Below, one piece after another: positions 7,801 to 9,837 of a DNA stretch of 9,837 nucleotides. A program made the translations under genes and the position numbers. Each line of letters begins with the position of its first letter. Within the stretch, counting starts at the first letter, position 1. The notes beneath the pieces are model-generated. The model ran no database searches. It had not been told where the DNA came from and saw only the letters and a program-made list of their open reading frames with translations. This DNA is from Planctomycetota bacterium (GTDB taxonomy: Bacteria > Planctomycetota > Planctomycetia > Planctomycetales > Planctomycetaceae). The stretch is from the NCBI GenBank assembly GCA_029977045.1, contig JAPOLP010000154.1, forward strand, positions 1 through 9,837. Direction: 5' to 3'.

Positions 7801-8566
7801 TGTCGAGTTCCTCGTCGGTTTCGTCGAGTCTGACGGCATCGACATTGGCAACTGCGGCGGGCAGTCCGCTCAGTCTCGTGGCCTCGATCAGGTTCTGCAC
7901 GGAGATGTCGCGGGCGAGCAGTTCGTCGACTCGGCGGTAATCTTCGAATGACGGAAAATAGGAACCGAGACAGTGCGGGGCGAAGTACTTCAGCTCTGCG
8001 TACAGCGCGGCGAATTCGATGTAAACGTGCGAGGCCGATGCATCGGCGGGAACAAAGTTCTCACGTCGCAGGACGGTGCGAATCTCGTCGAATTCGACCT
8101 GCCCCAGGGCGTCGATCCGTTCCCGGAACGCGGCCTCGTCAAGCCGTCGGCTGCGCTGCAGTTCCGAGTACTCGAAGTCAATGCTGGCGTGAAACAGCAG
8201 TCGCCAGATCTGATGTTTGAACTGATCGAGACTGATCGACTCCAGATTGCGGTCATCGGGTCTGGCAATCAGGATCGATCTTGCGGGGGGCTGGTCGTGC
8301 GGTTCGAGTCCCAGTTCATCGAGTTCGACGTTCCGGATCAGCGGGTTGCGGTCGATGATCCAGGACTTGCGGTGCGGAATCTGAACCGTCAGTGCCGGCA
8401 GTTCGCACTCTGCCTTGACGACTCGCCGCAGCACGCGCGAGAGAACGAGGAATGCTCGCGGTTCAACTTCGGTCAGCGCGCGACGAGCTTCCGCGACCAT
8501 GGCCTCAATGGCCGAACTGGTCGTCGACTCGTGGTAGTCGAGGGGAAGCGGGGAGACGTCTTCCAT
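4850..8566 (-). CDS. large uncharacterised six-segment membrane protein (1238 aa)
   Basis: No known family could be named. Residues 1-590 are soluble and mostly helical, with a conserved-looking N-terminal stretch (VEFDEIRTVLRREN, then VYIEFAALYAELKYFAPH) and a helical-repeat-like segment near 305-330. Hydrophobic segments lie near 591-612, 684-704, 751-771, 780-795, 861-885 and 925-947. The strongly arginine-rich linker 705-750 and the basic tail after 948 predict, by positive-inside, cytoplasmic N- and C-termini. A proline/glycine-rich external loop (635-655) follows segment 1, and EPQINPIKHFPVVTVSHKL (887-905) follows segment 5. The C-terminal 290 residues contain GSHGETFIRLMKPGFHSGT (970-988). 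Notable details are LTGHLHD at 257-263 and again at 669-675, and HEAAH at 463-467. ATG at 8566 lacks a Shine-Dalgarno. The gene leads a likely operon with the two downstream genes. I recall similar hypothetical proteins in planctomycetes and myxobacteria but cannot verify this. Confidence 0.9.
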   Translation of the reverse strand: MEDVSPLPLDYHESTTSSAIEAMVAEARRALTEVEPRAFLVLSRVLRRVVKAECELPALTVQIPHRKSWIIDRNPLIRNVELDELGLEPHDQPPARSILIARPDDRNLESISLDQFKHQIWRLLFHASIDFEYSELQRSRRLDEAAFRERIDALGQVEFDEIRTVLRRENFVPADASASHVYIEFAALYAELKYFAPHCLGSYFPSFEDYRRVDELLARDISVQNLIEATRLSGLPAAVANVDAVRLDETDEELDSLTGHLHDDPSAATASDTEDTVAFPSLSAAVQASLERARRPNLRVFGRMIRKADKAFARGNAVGAALYQIRAARFATPELISDAVSGALTDIERLVRRLQAALEFDDDAAFHWYESLVALLMQSALGFWNADKRLLYDLQKVCVDHEREIYTVDLVGCVASFGRRPIKRALPNQREVLMSKHLRSATRRLVASRLAGSERRRLSHLLHEAAHSAEHQMRTRLRPLTTETLERVGISPTDTPERVAFRKLVEELLDGVANRGFLTMGDLRDAISRSNLKLSDLSGPKEFLLGDRLLRTDRELARSLDGVYQRGDLHLRLLQRLSAASFGTTIGRFLTRYVAIPYGGAFICLEAVLHIAEKFASLQSAIDNVVSRTADVLGVSPVPVPGGELVPLPGLSLDPVTDVLLRDANHELLTGHLHDPFHLWRVAATPWLVAAMGTFILLLIHVAPFRRAVGTFFRRLFSALRRLLYEWPVRFFRLKAVRQLIRSRAVVLFRKLILWPAIPTAVICGALPAIYDSIPSQEPFNWAVVLLAMSVILNSRVGRDVEELTAEWLHSTWTRIRVHIFVALFDFVMDSFKRLLEAFDRVLYAVDEWLRFKSGETTLSLAVKALLGVFWTAFTFVARFVVNLLVEPQINPIKHFPVVTVSHKLLIPLAPTFVDILTPVFGSAEYATAIVGPFIFLMPGVFGFMAWELRSNWRLYKANRGETLQPVLVGSHGETFIRLMKPGFHSGTLPKLFSRLRRADRKRHGEEHSLARSKYLDQLHHVHVAVEHFVERELLGILNDSPAWNVSGVSVGRIRLASNNIRVELACSEFEDGPLELVFEEQSGWLVANTFRTGWVRSLSVEQRQVLLTAIVGFYRLAGVDLVREQISASFAPREIPYDIDEEGLLVWPDGQYRDEAVYNLRHHLTVRPWPRAVVRTHDLPSLPIEHLIFSRTSLAWSDWSRQWDDSPENDRPDVLPADIRWDWRLSSPASYDTPQQS

Positions 8567-8642
8567 GCGAAGTGACAGTGCCGAAGTGCGAGCGTGTGAG
8601 AGGTGCGAACTGAACTCGGATCGTCCGGAAGCCGGGTGCTAA

Positions 8643-8667
8643 CGACAAGTCTAAACGGCTGTGTTCC
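8643..8667 (-). promoter_or_regulatory. candidate ECF-type promoter for the large membrane-protein gene
   Basis: On the minus strand GGAAC (8667-8663) is followed, after 16 bases, by GTCG (8646-8643). This resembles the -35 GGAAC and the GTC/CGT-containing -10 of many ECF promoters. It sits between the terminator of the sigma gene and the ATG at 8566, which would give a leader of about 70 bases. Short motifs like this are easily met by chance. Confidence 0.25.
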
Positions 8668-8690
8668 GTCTGAATCGGTCGCCAATACGC

Positions 8691-8721
8691 AAAAAGCCGC
8701 CAGCGAATGATCGCTGGCGGC
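8691..8721 (-). terminator. intrinsic terminator downstream of the ECF sigma gene
   Basis: The minus strand carries a perfect 11-bp G+C-rich stem. On the plus strand its arms are GCCGCCAGCGA (8696-8706) and TCGCTGGCGGC (8711-8721), with a four-base loop. Five T residues follow on the minus strand (A-run at 8691-8695). It ends sigma transcripts about 140 bases after the stop codon, and so separates that gene from the membrane-protein cluster. Confidence 0.85.
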
Positions 8722-8727
8722 CGGTTG

Positions 8728-8741
8728 GCGCGAATTCGCGC
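8728..8741. repeat. 14-bp perfect palindrome beside the terminator
   Basis: GCGCGAATTCGCGC is perfectly self-complementary and stands six bases from the terminator stem. In RNA it could form a 5-bp hairpin with an AAUU loop; in DNA it could be a dimeric protein-binding site. No second copy was noticed in the window. Confidence 0.5.
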
Positions 8742-8794
8742 GGAATCGGAAAGCTGCATGGGTTGCTCCACGGAAAGCGGCGGTCGGATTTGAT

Positions 8795-8827
8795 CTGTTG
8801 CTCGCGGGGCGAGGCCCTTCGCAACAG
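8795..8827 (-). repeat. inverted repeat in the 3' region of the sigma gene
   Basis: CTGTTGC (8795-8801) pairs with GCAACAG (8821-8827), and an inner GGGC (8807-8810) can pair with GCCC (8814-8817) around a three-base loop. It lies about 30 bases past the sigma stop codon, upstream of the palindrome and terminator. It may be an RNA-stabilising structure or part of a small RNA. Confidence 0.4.
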
Positions 8828-8857
8828 CTCAACAGACAGTCGTTTCAGAGAGCGTCT

Positions 8858-9409
8858 TCAAACGGGTTGAAAGTCGCCCATCGCTTCCCGCAATCGGTTC
8901 CGTGCGGTGTGCAGTCGTCGCTTGATGGTTCCGATCGGGCTGCGAAACCCTTCAGCCATCTGAGCCAGCGACTGCCCTTCGATGTAGAACGCGACCAGCG
9001 TATCCCGGTCGAGTTCCTTCAGCGTGTGCAGACCGTCCCAGACCTGCGAGGCCTGTTCGGTCTTCAGAACCCGGTCAACCGGCGACGTGGTGTCCGCCCG
9101 GACGCCGTCAAACGTCTCGGCTTCGACCGCGGTTTCCCGAGGCCGTCGCACGATTCGGTTGATCGACATCCGCACGGCGATCTGCCGCAGCCAGCCCGCG
9201 AAACGCTCAGGCTCCCGCAACTGGCCGAGCTTTCGCATCGCCCGGATGAAGATCTCCTGAGTCAGCTCGCTGGCCTCGTGAGCATCGCGCAGTCGTCGCA
9301 GCACGACGCTGAAAACGGTCGACTCGAAGGCCCGAGCAAGTTCGCCAAACGCTTCCCGGTCGCCGGACTGAGCCAGTCGAACCAGTTCAATCATCTGAGT
9401 GTCTTCCAT
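8858..9409 (-). CDS. ECF-subfamily RNA polymerase sigma-70 factor
   Basis: The 183-residue protein has the two-domain ECF layout. Region 2 spans about 5-90: LVRLAQSGDREAFGELA opens it, ASELTQEIFIRAMRKL and FAGWLRQIAVRMSINRIVRR carry core binding and -10 recognition. A linker rich in charged residues (91-115) follows. Region 4 spans about 120-176, with the -35 helix-turn-helix GQSLAQMAEGFRSPIGTIKRRL and the tail LHTARNRLREAM. The ATG at 9409 is chosen for its AAGGTGG five bases upstream; the frame continues open to 9649, but the added residues do not look like a sigma N-terminus. No extra C-terminal domain or membrane segment is present. No anti-sigma gene is in view downstream, and the upstream neighbour is outside the window. 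A strong terminator follows, so it is transcribed alone or as the last gene of its unit. Confidence 0.93.
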   Translation of the reverse strand: MEDTQMIELVRLAQSGDREAFGELARAFESTVFSVVLRRLRDAHEASELTQEIFIRAMRKLGQLREPERFAGWLRQIAVRMSINRIVRRPRETAVEAETFDGVRADTTSPVDRVLKTEQASQVWDGLHTLKELDRDTLVAFYIEGQSLAQMAEGFRSPIGTIKRRLHTARNRLREAMGDFQPV

Positions 9410-9414
9410 TGTTG

Positions 9415-9421
9415 CCACCTT
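9415..9421 (-). promoter_or_regulatory. ribosome binding site of the sigma gene
   Basis: AAGGTGG on the minus strand lies five bases before the ATG at 9409-9407. It is the clearest Shine-Dalgarno in the window and decides the start of the sigma factor against the longer open frame. Confidence 0.7.
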
Positions 9422-9426
9422 GATTA

Positions 9427-9444
9427 TTGGCAACCGCTCGCCAA
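9427..9444 (-). promoter_or_regulatory. small inverted repeat just upstream of the sigma ribosome binding site
   Basis: TTGGC (9427-9431) and GCCAA (9440-9444) are separated by eight bases and end five bases from the Shine-Dalgarno. It could be an operator or a leader hairpin affecting translation. The arms are only five bases, so it may be chance. Confidence 0.25.
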
Positions 9445-9603
9445 GAGACGTCGGACAGAGCGGTTTGAATTCGGAAAGGCCGTGAGCGGCGACATTGCCG
9501 GACACGGGAGATCGAATGCCGCGCGACACTGCGTGAGTAACTGCCTCGCCTTGAGCGGCTCCCTCGAACGCGACTCTCAGGACGTTCCGCACGGGAGACC
9601 GTG

Positions 9604-9837
9604 TCAGAACAGAGTTCGCGCCGAGTGAGCCTCGACAGGCAGCAGCCACAGCAGATCTAGCGGAAGGACCTGGCCGCGATCAGAGAGGACGAACAGAAGC
9701 GTTCGGCCAGAGTCGCGAAGCAGTCGCCATTCGATTGGACTGATCAGAGTGCGGACGTACGCAGACAGAGCGAATCTGCCAGAGGCCACCGCAGCTCGAA
9801 TCAGCAGAAACCGGTTTCCAACCTGTCGGGGACGGAA
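9604..9837 (-). CDS. possible C-terminal fragment of an unidentified protein (low confidence)
   Basis: One minus-strand frame is open from the window edge to a stop at 9604-9606, giving about 77 residues. They include a hydrophobic, leucine-rich portion (RTLLFVLSD, LPLDLLWLLP). If real it is the tail of a gene starting beyond the window, 194 bp ahead of the sigma ATG and in the same direction. Against this, it runs through the palindrome at 9807-9818, its composition resembles translated intergenic sequence, and no domain is recognisable. GTG at 9789 is the only obvious internal start. Confidence 0.2.
   Translation of the reverse strand, partial: FRPRQVGNRFLLIRAAVASGRFALSAYVRTLISPIEWRLLRDSGRTLLFVLSDRGQVLPLDLLWLLPVEAHSARTLF
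9807..9823. repeat. palindrome resembling a dispersed intergenic repeat
   Basis: GAAACCGGTTTC (9807-9818) is a perfect 12-bp palindrome. It overlaps a second inverted repeat, GGTT (9813-9816) and AACC (9820-9823). The reverse strand reads CAGGTTGGAAACCGG, close to a CAGGTTGGAAACCTG-type element that I recall as frequent between planctomycete genes. Only one copy is in this window, so repeat status is inferred. Confidence 0.35.

Larger units (their letters stand above)
9410..9837. other. 428-bp stretch without a convincing gene
   Basis: Upstream of the sigma ATG there is the ribosome site, the small inverted repeat above and, at the far edge, a palindrome. No promoter with good -35 and -10 elements was recognised. 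The plus-strand frames are open in places but read as arginine/serine-rich translation without protein character. The region probably holds the sigma promoter and leader plus a decayed or repeat-derived intergenic segment. Confidence 0.5.

Noticed and set aside
8798..9628. Long plus-strand open frame (276 codons) opposite the sigma gene
   Set aside because: It is the antisense of the ECF sigma gene, which has unmistakable region 2 and region 4 motifs and a good ribosome site. The plus-strand translation has no domain character.
9410..9649. 80-residue N-terminal extension of the sigma factor
   Set aside because: The strong Shine-Dalgarno sits before the ATG at 9409 and ECF factors do not usually have such an extension. 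The extra residues show no domain.

Overview
The window (about 58-60% G+C by eye) looks like chromosome from a planctomycete or close relative. The lineage call is inference. It rests on a 1238-residue uncharacterised membrane protein of a kind I associate with Planctomycetes and Myxobacteria, a GT87 glycosyltransferase, a stand-alone ECF sigma factor with sparse Shine-Dalgarno use around it, and a dispersed-repeat-like palindrome at the right edge. No transposase, integrase, CRISPR array, tRNA or rRNA is visible.

Layout. Left, plus strand: the last codons of a probable membrane protein (1-119), a gap with a nested inverted repeat, a 199-residue lipoprotein of unknown function (284-883) and a small protein of unknown function (1033-1380). 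These converge on a long minus-strand series. Read in its own direction, that series is: ECF sigma factor (9409-8858), a structured 3' region ending in a strong intrinsic terminator (8721-8691), the giant six-segment membrane protein (8566-4850), a short molybdopterin-oxidoreductase-fold protein (4828-4388), a Sir2 deacylase (4349-3582), a 152-bp gap with a hairpin, a GT87 glycosyltransferase (3429-2008), and a QueD/6-pyruvoyltetrahydropterin-synthase-family enzyme (2015-1518) overlapping the glycosyltransferase by 8 bp. The final 428 bp upstream of the sigma gene hold no convincing gene.

How the genes relate. The membrane protein, molybdopterin-fold protein and sirtuin are spaced 21 and 38 bp apart and are probably one transcript. 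The glycosyltransferase and pterin enzyme are translationally coupled and may extend it or form a second unit. The products do not form a known pathway, so grouping may reflect shared transcription only. The terminator separates the sigma gene from the cluster, and a GGAAC-type ECF promoter candidate just downstream of it could let the sigma factor drive the cluster; this is a hypothesis.

The best candidate for something undescribed is the 1238-residue membrane protein. It has large soluble domains on both sides of a six-helix core, a heptapeptide LTGHLHD occurring twice 412 residues apart, and an HEAAH zincin-like motif.
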